59,932 nt of DNA, taken from positions 1 to 59,932 of the forward strand of contig LNFB01000371.1 in NCBI GenBank assembly GCA_001464385.1, written 5' to 3'. The notes under the pieces were generated by a model. It was not told the origin of the DNA, did no database searches, and saw only the letters and a list, made by a program, of their open reading frames with translations. Source of the stretch: Deltaproteobacteria bacterium Ga0077550 (GTDB lineage Bacteria; Myxococcota_A; Polyangia; Nannocystales; Nannocystaceae). The first letter of the stretch is position 1. Every line of letters starts with the position of its first letter. Positions 34,382-42,344 of the stretch are shown piece by piece. Both the position numbers and the translations under genes were made by a program.

Positions 34382-35743
34382 TCACCCGCGCGCGCGCAGG
34401 TGGCTCGCCACCGCGTCGAACGCCACGCTGGTCTGCTCGCCCGACGCGAGGTGCTTCACCGTCAGCTCGCCGCGCGCGAGCTCGTCGGTGCCCAGGATCC
34501 CGCACCACTTGGCCTTCACACCGGGGCCATCCGCGTACTGCATCTGCTTGCCGAGCTTCGCCGCCTCGGGGAAGACCTCGACGCGCACGCCCGCGGCGCG
34601 CAGCTGCCGGGCCACGCCGAGCACGGCGGCCTGGTCGACGTCGAGCCAGCACAGCATGAGCTCGGGGCCCGCGGCGAGCTCGGGGTACATCCCGCGCTCG
34701 GCCATCACCACGAGGATGCGCTCGAGCCCGAGCGACAGCCCGACCGCGGGCACCTTGCGCTTGCCGAACATGCCGACGAGCTCGTCGTAGCGGCCGCCGC
34801 CGGCGATGCTGCTGCCGAGGTCGTGGACCTGGATCTCGAAGATCGGACCCGTGTAGTAGCCGAGGCCCCGGGCGAGCTTGGGCACGATGCGCGCGCGCGG
34901 GCCCGCGGAGGTCGCCGCGAGCAGGCCCCGCAGCGTCCGCAGCTGCTCGATCGCCGCGCGGCCCTCGTCGTCGGTCATCGCCGCCGCGAGGCCATCGAGG
35001 CAGGCCTCGTCGGTCTCGTCCGCGGCGCGATCGATGAGCGTCAACAGGCGCGCGCCGGCGGCCGCGTCGATGCCACGCTCGGTCAGCTCGCCGAGCACGC
35101 CGTCCTTGCCGATCTTGTCGAGCTTGTCGACGGCCTGCAGCGCGGTGCCCTCGGCGGCGACGTCGATGCCCGCGGTGCGGATGAGCCCGCGCAGCAGCTT
35201 GCGGTGGTTGACGCACAGCGTGTAGCCGTCGAAGCCGAGCCGATCGAGCACGTCGCACGCCGCCGCGCAGACCTCGGCCTCGGCGACGAGGCTCTCGGTG
35301 CCGGTGATGTCGACGTCGCACTGGTAGAACTCGCGGAAGCGGCCCTTGCCCGGCCGATCGGCGCGCCACACCGGCTGGATCTGGTAGCGCTTGAAGTACT
35401 TGGGCAGCTCGCCGTACTGCGCGACCACGCGGGCGAGCGGCACGGTGAGGTCGTAGCGCAGCGCCTGATCCGACAGCACGTCGGCGTCGAGCCCGTCGGC
35501 CGGCGGATCCTTCAGCACGCGCGCGAGCTCCTCGCCGCGGTGCATGATGCGATAGATGAGCTTCTCGTCCTCGCCGTACTTGCCGAGGAGGATCTCGACG
35601 TTCTCGACGGCCGGCGTCTCGAGCGGCAAGAAGCCGTAGCGCTCGTAGATCTCGCGGACGACCCCGACCACGAAGTTGCGCCGCGCCAGATCGGCGGGGA
35701 GGAAGTCGCGCATGCCCGACGGTGGCTTGGTGCTTGTCGCCAT
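34382..35743 (-). CDS. hisS: Histidyl-tRNA synthetase
   Basis: 453 residues from the ATG at 35743. Class II synthetase features: PPSGMRDFLPADLARRNF at the start, RYDLTVPLARVVAQY, motif 2 (QPVWRADRPGKGRFREFYQCDVD), the histidine-binding ARGLGYYTGPIFEI, and motif 3 (AVGLSLGLERILVV). The C-terminal anticodon-binding domain ends at SHLRARG. It charges tRNA-His. The gene converges on the selenoprotein gene and is not linked to the his biosynthesis cluster 10 kb away. Confidence 0.97.
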   Translation of the reverse strand: MATSTKPPSGMRDFLPADLARRNFVVGVVREIYERYGFLPLETPAVENVEILLGKYGEDEKLIYRIMHRGEELARVLKDPPADGLDADVLSDQALRYDLTVPLARVVAQYGELPKYFKRYQIQPVWRADRPGKGRFREFYQCDVDITGTESLVAEAEVCAAACDVLDRLGFDGYTLCVNHRKLLRGLIRTAGIDVAAEGTALQAVDKLDKIGKDGVLGELTERGIDAAAGARLLTLIDRAADETDEACLDGLAAAMTDDEGRAAIEQLRTLRGLLAATSAGPRARIVPKLARGLGYYTGPIFEIQVHDLGSSIAGGGRYDELVGMFGKRKVPAVGLSLGLERILVVMAERGMYPELAAGPELMLCWLDVDQAAVLGVARQLRAAGVRVEVFPEAAKLGKQMQYADGPGVKAKWCGILGTDELARGELTVKHLASGEQTSVAFDAVASHLRARG

Positions 35744-35817
35744 GACCAACCGCGGTTGTATGCGAAAGCGCCCGGGCATGCCAGCGTCGCCCCCGGGGCC
35801 GAGGACGGCTGGGCGGG

Positions 35818-37152
35818 CTACGGCAGGGCTTCTTCGGCCGCGAAGGTCGCGAGGGTGTCGTTCATCGCGGCGAACTGGGTCACGAACCAGTCGCCGTCGC
35901 GGGCCCCGTGCTCGATGCGGATCTCGTCGAGCGTGCCGAGCCAGTACCGCGACTCGTCCGCGTCGACGTTGGCGAGGTAGACGTCGGCGTTGGCGTCGGC
36001 CAGCGAATCGCCGGTGCGCGCCTCGTTGGCCACCTCGACGCCGTCGATGAACAGCACGAGCTGCTCGGTGGCGGCGCTCCACGTCATCGCCAGGTAGTGC
36101 CACTCGTCGGCCGGGAGGCTGTCGCCGGGGCGGATCTCGGTGGTACCCGCGCCGTCGCCGTCGGTGCGCAGCCGCAGCTTCACGTCGGCCCCGTGGGCCC
36201 CGAGCATGAACACGTGGTCGTTCGGACCGGTGCCGAAGGCCTTGCTGATCGCCCGGTCGTCGCCCTCGTCGCCGTGGAAGACCCACGCCGACAGGGTGAT
36301 CTCCGTCCACGCGTCGCTGTCGATGGTGCCGACCAGCGCCGAGTCGTCGACGCCGTCGAACGCGAGGCCACGCGTCGCGAAGCCCGGCACCAGCGCGTCG
36401 TTGGTCATGCCGCCCTGCACGGTCGCGTCGCGCAGCGACGGCGAGCTGTCGCCGATCTGCGGCGCGTCGTCCTCGGGGTTGTCGTCGAGGTGATAGACCG
36501 CGGCGTAGCCCGGGGACCACAGCGCGGCCGGATCGTCGCCGCGCGGCGCGTCGGGGTTGCCCCAATACATGAAGATGGAGTCGACGGCCGTGAACTCCGG
36601 GATCTCGACCCAGACCGCGGTGCCGCCGGTCGGATCCCAGCGCTCGATCTCGTGGGCGAGCACGGTGGTGTCGTCGGCGTCGACGAAGCGGAGATCCTGG
36701 CCGCGCAGCTGCAGCTCGTCGAAGGCGATGCGCTCGTCGTCGAGCAGGATCAGCACCGGCACGCTCGACAGCGGGCCGGCGACGTTCTCGGGCAGCGCGA
36801 GGTCGATGCGCCGCCGCTTGGCCCAGTCGGCGTCCCACCAGTCGCGCACCACGCCCGTGTCCGAGGTGCTCGAGCTCCCCGAAGTGTCGCCCGTGCCGGA
36901 CGAGCCACTCGGATCGACGGTGCCCGAGGTGTCCGCGCCCGTGCTCGACCCGGAGGTGCCCTGGGTCGGATCGACGGTGGTCGTCGTCGCCGTCGTCGGA
37001 TCGTCGGTGGTCGTCGGGCTCGACGTCGCGACCGAGCCGGTGCTGTTGTCGCCGACGCCCGAGGCGTCGAAGGAGCACCCGAAGAGCACCACCAGCGCTG
37101 CCGGGGCGACGATCGCGACAGCGGCGCTGCGTCCCTCACGACGTGGTTGCAC
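35818..37152 (-). CDS. DUF2341 + LamG lipoprotein
   Basis: 444 residues from a GTG at 37152. The signal ends ALVVLFGCSF, followed by about 80 residues of Ser/Thr/Gly/Asp linker. A DUF2341 domain follows (WWDADWAKRRRIDLALPEN, VLILLDDERIAFDELQ, FMYWGNPDA). The C-terminal half is a LamG/concanavalin-like domain (GLAFDGVDDSALVGTIDS, EITLSAWVFHGDE, WHYLAMTWSAATEQLVLFIDG). Such proteins bind glycans or assemble on the surface. Confidence 0.87.
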   Translation of the reverse strand: MQPRREGRSAAVAIVAPAALVVLFGCSFDASGVGDNSTGSVATSSPTTTDDPTTATTTTVDPTQGTSGSSTGADTSGTVDPSGSSGTGDTSGSSSTSDTGVVRDWWDADWAKRRRIDLALPENVAGPLSSVPVLILLDDERIAFDELQLRGQDLRFVDADDTTVLAHEIERWDPTGGTAVWVEIPEFTAVDSIFMYWGNPDAPRGDDPAALWSPGYAAVYHLDDNPEDDAPQIGDSSPSLRDATVQGGMTNDALVPGFATRGLAFDGVDDSALVGTIDSDAWTEITLSAWVFHGDEGDDRAISKAFGTGPNDHVFMLGAHGADVKLRLRTDGDGAGTTEIRPGDSLPADEWHYLAMTWSAATEQLVLFIDGVEVANEARTGDSLADANADVYLANVDADESRYWLGTLDEIRIEHGARDGDWFVTQFAAMNDTLATFAAEEALP

Positions 37153-37204
37153 GATCGCAGGGTAGCACAGGGCTGCGGCGGCGATTGGGTCCGGGGCGCG
37201 GCTC

Positions 37205-38911
37205 GTGTACACACGAGGGGGCGTGGGCCCGACGCTGCATGCGACGCCGGTCGTGGTGCTCGACGCGCAGGCGACCGGGGCGTCACCCCGGCACGGACAC
37301 CTGCTCGAGCTCGGCTGGTCGATCACGCGCGCGGAGCTCGTGCCCGATGCGGGCGCGATCCGCAGCAGCACGATCGCGCTGCCCGAGGGCGCCGAGATCC
37401 CGCCGGTCGTCCGCGAGCTGACGGGCATCGGCCCCGACGATCTCGTCGACGCGCCGTCCGCCGCGGCGTTGTGGTCCGGCGTCCTCGATGACGTCCGCGC
37501 GATCGCCGATGCCGATGGTGTCGCGATCGCGGTGGTCCACTTCGCCCGCTTCGAGCAGGCGTTCCTCCACGACCTGCACGCGCGCGAGTTCCCCGGGACG
37601 CCCTTCCCCCTGCGGATGCTGTGCACCCACGAGATCGCGCGGCGGCTGCTGCCGGGCATGCCTCGACTCGGTCTGCGGGCGCTCGCAGGGTACTTCGGGC
37701 ACGGCGCCGAGGCGCCGCGGCGGGCCCGTGGCCACGTCTGGGCGACGACGATCGTGTGGCGTCACCTCGTCGACGTCCTCGCCGAGCGCGGCATCTCCGA
37801 CCTCGTCGGCCTCGACGCGTTGCTCGGCCAGGCTCGCGTGCGCGCGACGAAGCGCGAGTACCCGATGCCGAAGGCGACCCGCCTGGCGCTGCCCGACGCG
37901 CCCGGTGTGTACCGCATGCTCCGCACCGGCGGCGACGTGCTCTACGTCGGCAAGGCCACATCGCTGCGCAAGCGGGTCAACAGCTACTTCCAGAAGCAAC
38001 GCAACATCCCCGAGCACCTGCTCGAGATGTTGAGCCAGGCCCGCGAGCTCGACGTGACGCCCACCGCCAGTGCGCTCGAGGCCGCGGTGCTCGAGTGCGA
38101 CGAGATCAAGCGGCTCGCTCCGCCGTTCAACACGGCGCTGGGATCTCGCGACCGCGCGGCGTGGTTCGCGGGAGACCAGCTCGACGATCTCTGCGAGCGC
38201 GCGGACGACCGACACCGCCTGGGCCCGCTCGGGTCGCCGTGGCCGGCCCGCCGGCTCGCGGCGCTGCAGCGCGCGCTCGTCGACGGGACGCTCGCCGTGG
38301 ACGGCCGCGCGGCGCTGGGTTGGGTCGACGCGGCCGAGCTCGATCCCGACGCGCTCGCCGAGGCCGTGACCGACTTCGCGGCCGAGCTCGCCGGTGCCCG
38401 CCTCGATCGGCGCGAGGTCATGCGCCGCGGCGCCGCGCTGTGGCGTGCGCGGCTCGACGCCGGGGTGCCCGTGGCCGAGCCGGACGACGACGCTGACGCG
38501 GACACGTCCGGGCCCGCGCCGTGGACCGCCGAGGAGATCCACGCCGAGCTCGTCGAGGTCGTGGTCGCCCTCGCACGGGCGGTGCGTCGTGCCCGGTGGC
38601 TCACGCGGCTCACGGAGGCCAGCATCGCGTTCGTCGACGGTGACGCGCGGCGGCGCCTCGTGATCGAGCGCGGCATCATCACCGCGCGGGCCGATCACGA
38701 TCCGGCGGTCGTCCTGGGGGTGCCCCCCGGCGCGGCGCGGCGCGATGCACAGCGGCGCGGCGCGTTCGATCTCGCGACCTTCGACCGCATGCGGGTGCTG
38801 ACCTCCGAGCTGCGGCGCATCGTCGAGGCAGGGGGCTTCGTCGCGGTCCGCCTCGAGCGCGGTCGGATCCTCGACGGTCCGCGGCTGGGCCGGTTGTTGG
38901 CGTGGACGTGA
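37205..38911 (+). CDS. DnaQ-like domain fused to UvrC-type GIY-YIG nuclease domain
   Basis: 568 residues from a GTG at 37205; a GTG at 37223 is an alternative. Residues 14-190 have the DnaQ exonuclease layout, but the acidic residues look replaced: DxE reads LDAQ (20-22) and ExoII reads VVHFARFEQAF. Residues 225-310 are a GIY-YIG domain (GVY 234-236, LYVGKATSLRKRVNSYF) like the UvrC/Cho N-terminus. The remaining 250 residues are helical and unassigned. Similar DnaQ-UvrC fusions are known in actinobacteria. Probable role: DNA repair incision, with the exonuclease part structural. Confidence 0.85.
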   Translation: MYTRGGVGPTLHATPVVVLDAQATGASPRHGHLLELGWSITRAELVPDAGAIRSSTIALPEGAEIPPVVRELTGIGPDDLVDAPSAAALWSGVLDDVRAIADADGVAIAVVHFARFEQAFLHDLHAREFPGTPFPLRMLCTHEIARRLLPGMPRLGLRALAGYFGHGAEAPRRARGHVWATTIVWRHLVDVLAERGISDLVGLDALLGQARVRATKREYPMPKATRLALPDAPGVYRMLRTGGDVLYVGKATSLRKRVNSYFQKQRNIPEHLLEMLSQARELDVTPTASALEAAVLECDEIKRLAPPFNTALGSRDRAAWFAGDQLDDLCERADDRHRLGPLGSPWPARRLAALQRALVDGTLAVDGRAALGWVDAAELDPDALAEAVTDFAAELAGARLDRREVMRRGAALWRARLDAGVPVAEPDDDADADTSGPAPWTAEEIHAELVEVVVALARAVRRARWLTRLTEASIAFVDGDARRRLVIERGIITARADHDPAVVLGVPPGAARRDAQRRGAFDLATFDRMRVLTSELRRIVEAGGFVAVRLERGRILDGPRLGRLLAWT

Positions 38912-38990
38912 GCCGCGGCCGGGCGTCGATTCCCGGCGTCACATCCCGCGAACCCCCCGTCATTCGGAGCACAAGGAGCCCGAACCTCAG

Positions 38991-39560
38991 ATGCTCATCA
39001 GCCTGCTGACCTTCCTCTCGCTCGCCAACGCCCCCGCCATCGGCCCGATCAACCCTCGGGTGCTCGATGCATGCGCGAGCGGAAGCGCCGACGCGAGCGC
39101 CACGCTCGGCGCCGACGTCGACGCGCGCGAGCTCGCGTCGTCGGGGATCACCTACGCCTCGAAGGCGATGTGCAAGCGCTTCGTCGCCGACTTCACCGTC
39201 CCCGCCGACGCCAACCCCGCGAACATGCACGGCGTCCTCGAGTTCGATCTGGGCGGCAGTTTCGCCAGCGAGCCGGGTCAGGCGTCGTCGTGCAACAACA
39301 CGGAGCTGCTCGTCACGACCTACGAGAAGGCCGCCGGCGCGAACAGCTTCACCAAGCGCAGCTCGGCCAAGTACAAGGGCAAGTGGTCGACCGGCATGTT
39401 CCAGATCTGCTCGTTCGTGAAGGTGTCCGGCACCAACCCGCCGACCGACACGCCCAACGCCGCGGGCACCGAGGTGTGGCGCGTCTCGGTGAGCGCGAGC
39501 CACAACGGCACCGCGAAGCCGGTCAAGGCGATGATCGCGTTCAAGCAGATCCCGTGGTGA
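38991..39560 (+). CDS. Secreted protein of unknown function
   Basis: 189 residues from the ATG at 38991, preceded by AAGGAG 12 bases upstream. A short signal peptide (MLISLLTFLSLANAPA) is followed by a beta-rich domain with three Cys (LDACASG, KAMCKRF, SSCNNTE) plus one in FQICSFVK. No family recognised. The last 30 bases and the stop lie in the first unit of a 51-bp tandem duplication. Confidence 0.7.
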   Translation: MLISLLTFLSLANAPAIGPINPRVLDACASGSADASATLGADVDARELASSGITYASKAMCKRFVADFTVPADANPANMHGVLEFDLGGSFASEPGQASSCNNTELLVTTYEKAAGANSFTKRSSAKYKGKWSTGMFQICSFVKVSGTNPPTDTPNAAGTEVWRVSVSASHNGTAKPVKAMIAFKQIPW

Positions 39561-39632
39561 TCGGGCGGCGTCAGGCCGAGGATGATCGCGTTCGAGCAGA
39601 TCCCGTGGTGATCGGGCGGCGTCAGGCCGAGC
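39531..39632. repeat. 51-bp tandem duplication across a convergent gene junction
   Basis: Units 39531-39581 and 39582-39632 differ clearly at one internal base (CAAGCA versus CGAGCA) and at the final base. The first unit covers the last codons and stop of the secreted protein; the second covers the gap and the last four codons and stop of the minus-strand lipoprotein. The duplication sits entirely at the shared 3' end of two convergent genes. Confidence 0.93.
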
Positions 39633-40284
39633 AGTCGACCGGGATGTAGAACGGGTCGAAGCAGCTGCGCAGCTCGAAGTCGAAGGTGCCGGTGAACAGC
39701 TCGCCGCACCAGACCCGGACCTCGTCGTGGTACGAGGTGCCGGGCTCGAGGCCGAGGATGATCGGCACGGCGTTGAAACGGTCGATCTTCGCGACGTCGA
39801 ACTCGATGTCGCTGCTCGCCGCGCTGATCCAGTTGACCGTGAACTCGGTGCCCTCGGGGACGCTGATCGACGCGGGCATCGTCGTGAACGTGCAGTCGTC
39901 GTGGGCGATGATCGTGACGTCGACGATCCCGTCGTCGACGATCCCGCCGCTCGAGGAGCCCTCCTCGCCGGTGCTCCCGTCGACGTTGCCCGTGCTCGCG
40001 CCGCCGCTCGAGTCGGCGGAGGCCGAGCTGTCCGCGGTCTCGGTGGCCGACGTCGGCGCGGCGGTCGTGTCGGTCGCGGCCGTGCCGGCGCTGGCCTCGG
40101 CGGCACCCGTGCTGTCCGCGTCCTCGGTCGTGCCGCCGCCGGTCGTCGGTGTGCCGGTGCCGGTGGCCGACGCGCCGTCGCTGGCCGACGCCGAGGCGCC
40201 GTCACCATCGCCGCCGCAGGCGACGGGCGCGATCACGGCGAGACGAGCGCAGAGGGACGGACGCAACCACGTGGGCAATCGCAC
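39622..40284 (-). CDS. Lipoprotein with cupredoxin-like domain
   Basis: 220 residues from a GTG at 40284. The signal ends VIAPVACGG, followed by about 90 residues of Ala/Ser/Thr/Gly linker. The C-terminal 100 residues form a beta-sandwich resembling cupredoxins (VTIIAHDDCTFTTMPASISV, EGTEFTVNWIS, YHDEVRVWCGELFTGTFDF), but a full type-1 copper set is not seen. The stop codon falls inside the 51-bp duplication. Confidence 0.72.
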   Translation of the reverse strand: MRLPTWLRPSLCARLAVIAPVACGGDGDGASASASDGASATGTGTPTTGGGTTEDADSTGAAEASAGTAATDTTAAPTSATETADSSASADSSGGASTGNVDGSTGEEGSSSGGIVDDGIVDVTIIAHDDCTFTTMPASISVPEGTEFTVNWISAASSDIEFDVAKIDRFNAVPIILGLEPGTSYHDEVRVWCGELFTGTFDFELRSCFDPFYIPVDCSA

Positions 40285-40363
40285 CGCCCGATGACACGGC
40301 CTGCGGGCGCGCGTGTCAACCGGGCGCGCCGATCTCGACGGTCGCCGTGATACCCCCGCACCC

Positions 40364-40966
40364 ATGCACGACACGCCCCTGGGCCGCGCGATCGGCTTCC
40401 TGCGCGAGGCCGACAAGCTCAAGTCGGTGCTGCGACGCTCGCGGCTGAGTTTCGATCCCGAGCGCCGCGAGAACGACGCGGAGCACTCGTGGCACCTGGC
40501 GTTGATGGCGATCGTGCTGTTCGACCGACTCGCGCCTCCCGGCCTCGATCGCGCGCGCGTGCTGGGCATGATCGTCGTGCACGATCTGGTCGAGATCGAC
40601 GCGGGCGACACCTTCGTCTACGACCACGCGCATGCCGCCTCGCAGGTCGAGCGCGAGGAGCTCGCCGCCGATCGCATCTTCGCGCTGCTGCCCGAGGCCG
40701 AGGCCGCCGATCTCCGCGGCCTGTGGGACGAGTTCGAGGCGCGCGTCACCACCGAGGCCCGGTTCGCGCGCGCGCTCGATCGTGTCCAGCCGATCCTGCA
40801 GAACATCTTCACGGAGGGCGCGTCGTGGCGCGCCCACGGCGTGACCGCGGCGCAGGTCCACGCGGTCAACGGCCCGCTGGTCCGCGATGGTGCGCCCGAG
40901 CTGTGGGCGCACGTCGAGGCGCTCATCGACGACGCGGTCGCGCGCGGCTGGCTGCCGCTGCGGTAG
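40364..40966 (+). CDS. HD-domain phosphohydrolase (YfbR/HDDC2-like)
   Basis: 200 residues from the ATG at 40364 (MHDTPLGRAIGFLREADKLK). Metal-binding HD motifs: RRENDAEHSWHLALMA, then MIVVHDLVEIDAGDTF. This pattern matches the 5'-deoxynucleotidase YfbR/HDDC2 group, which removes phosphate from deoxynucleoside monophosphates using divalent metal. The tail (PILQNIFTEGASWRAHGV) also fits. Exact substrate not determinable. Confidence 0.9.
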   Translation: MHDTPLGRAIGFLREADKLKSVLRRSRLSFDPERRENDAEHSWHLALMAIVLFDRLAPPGLDRARVLGMIVVHDLVEIDAGDTFVYDHAHAASQVEREELAADRIFALLPEAEAADLRGLWDEFEARVTTEARFARALDRVQPILQNIFTEGASWRAHGVTAAQVHAVNGPLVRDGAPELWAHVEALIDDAVARGWLPLR

Positions 40967-41085
40967 CGCGGGTGGACCGCATTGGGCCGTGCGTTCGCGG
41001 ACCCGCGACGCCATGCAACGATCGACGCCCGAGCCGTGCCGATGCCCCTTCGCCAGCGCTCGAATTCCCCGCGGGAGGTCGTCCT

Positions 41086-42216
41086 GTGACGATCCGCCGG
41101 GTCTCGGTGTTCCTGCCGCGGGTGTCCGAGTTCTACGCGGGCCTGCTCGCGCAGATGCTCCGCGGCTTCCGCGAGGCGGGCGTCGAGGCCAGCGGCGCGA
41201 TGGGCCACCTCGACGCCGACGGCATGCGGCAGTGGTGCGCGGCGCACCGACCCGATCTCGTCTTCGAGATGAACCGCCCGCGGCGCGACGTGCCGTTCCT
41301 GCCGCGGGACATCGCGCACGCGTGCTGGGTGGTCGACTTCAACGGTCGATCGCTGTCGCACTTCGAGGGCAGCGAGGCGACGTATCTGTTCGCCGAGTCG
41401 TGGATGCTCCACTACCCGCACGAGGGCTTCTTCCGGTGGATGGGGCCGGGCGCGTGCCCGCACGACTACCCCGAGGTGCCGCACGTGCACGGCAGCGACG
41501 CGAGCTTCGCCGGTCACATCCCCAACCCGTGGTCGCCCGCCGAGCTTGCGCGCGATGTCTCGGGCCACGGGGCGTGCACGTTCGGCGAGCTGCTGCCGGA
41601 CATCGAACGACTCCTGCGCGGGCGTGCAGGCGAGCCGGAATCCCCCGACGCGTTCATGCAGAAGGTCGAGGCGGCGTGCCGCGAGCGCTGTGGCCACGGG
41701 CTGCAGCTCGACGACGTGCTGCGCTACGACGTCACCGGGCGGACCGTGCGTCACATCAACCGCACCGATCTGATCGACGCGGCGCTGGGGCCGGGCCGCA
41801 CGATGGCCCTTTATGGGCCGGTGAACTGGTCGAGGTGGCCCCGCTACGCGCCGCACTACCGCGGGTGGTTGGCGGAGCCCGCCGCGATGCATCGGGCGTA
41901 CGCCGAGGCCGCGGTGAACCTGCACGAGGGCACGGGGATCCACTTCCGATCGATGGACGTGATGAGCACCGGTGCGCTGCTGCTGTGGCGACGGACCGCG
42001 TACGATCATCTGCCCGGCGGCATCGCGGATCAGTTCGAGCCCGGGGTGCACTACATTCCGTTCGAGTTGGAGACGCTCGGCGAGCAGATCGAGGAGCTCC
42101 TGTGCGATCGCCCGAGGGCCGCACGGATCCGCCGCGAGGCCGCCGCGGCGATCCGGTCGGGGCACACCTGGCGGCACCGGGCGGAGGCGATCCTCCGCGA
42201 TCTCGCGGCCCACTGA
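41086..42216 (+). CDS. CgeB-like glycosyltransferase
   Basis: 376 residues from a GTG at 41086, with GGGAGG 7 bases upstream. The N-terminal part is a GT-B half (VSVFLPRVSEFYAGLLAQML, HRPDLVFEMNRPRRD). The C-terminal half has the CgeB/Glyco_trans_1_2 signature (AEAAVNLHEGTGIHFRSMDV, then MSTGALLLW) and ends in a helical segment (IRSGHTWRHRAEAIL). Such enzymes decorate spore coats or surface glycans. Acceptor unknown. Confidence 0.83.
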   Translation: MTIRRVSVFLPRVSEFYAGLLAQMLRGFREAGVEASGAMGHLDADGMRQWCAAHRPDLVFEMNRPRRDVPFLPRDIAHACWVVDFNGRSLSHFEGSEATYLFAESWMLHYPHEGFFRWMGPGACPHDYPEVPHVHGSDASFAGHIPNPWSPAELARDVSGHGACTFGELLPDIERLLRGRAGEPESPDAFMQKVEAACRERCGHGLQLDDVLRYDVTGRTVRHINRTDLIDAALGPGRTMALYGPVNWSRWPRYAPHYRGWLAEPAAMHRAYAEAAVNLHEGTGIHFRSMDVMSTGALLLWRRTAYDHLPGGIADQFEPGVHYIPFELETLGEQIEELLCDRPRAARIRREAAAAIRSGHTWRHRAEAILRDLAAH

Positions 42217-42344
42217 GGAAGTGCAAAGTGCGCCGGAGCCCGCGCTCGATAGCGCCCAGCGCGCCGTGGGGGTCTCCCTGAGGCCGAAATCCGCGGCGTA
42301 GATCGGCCGTGTCTTTCCGGCGGAGCGCGCGCCTATCCTCCGGG

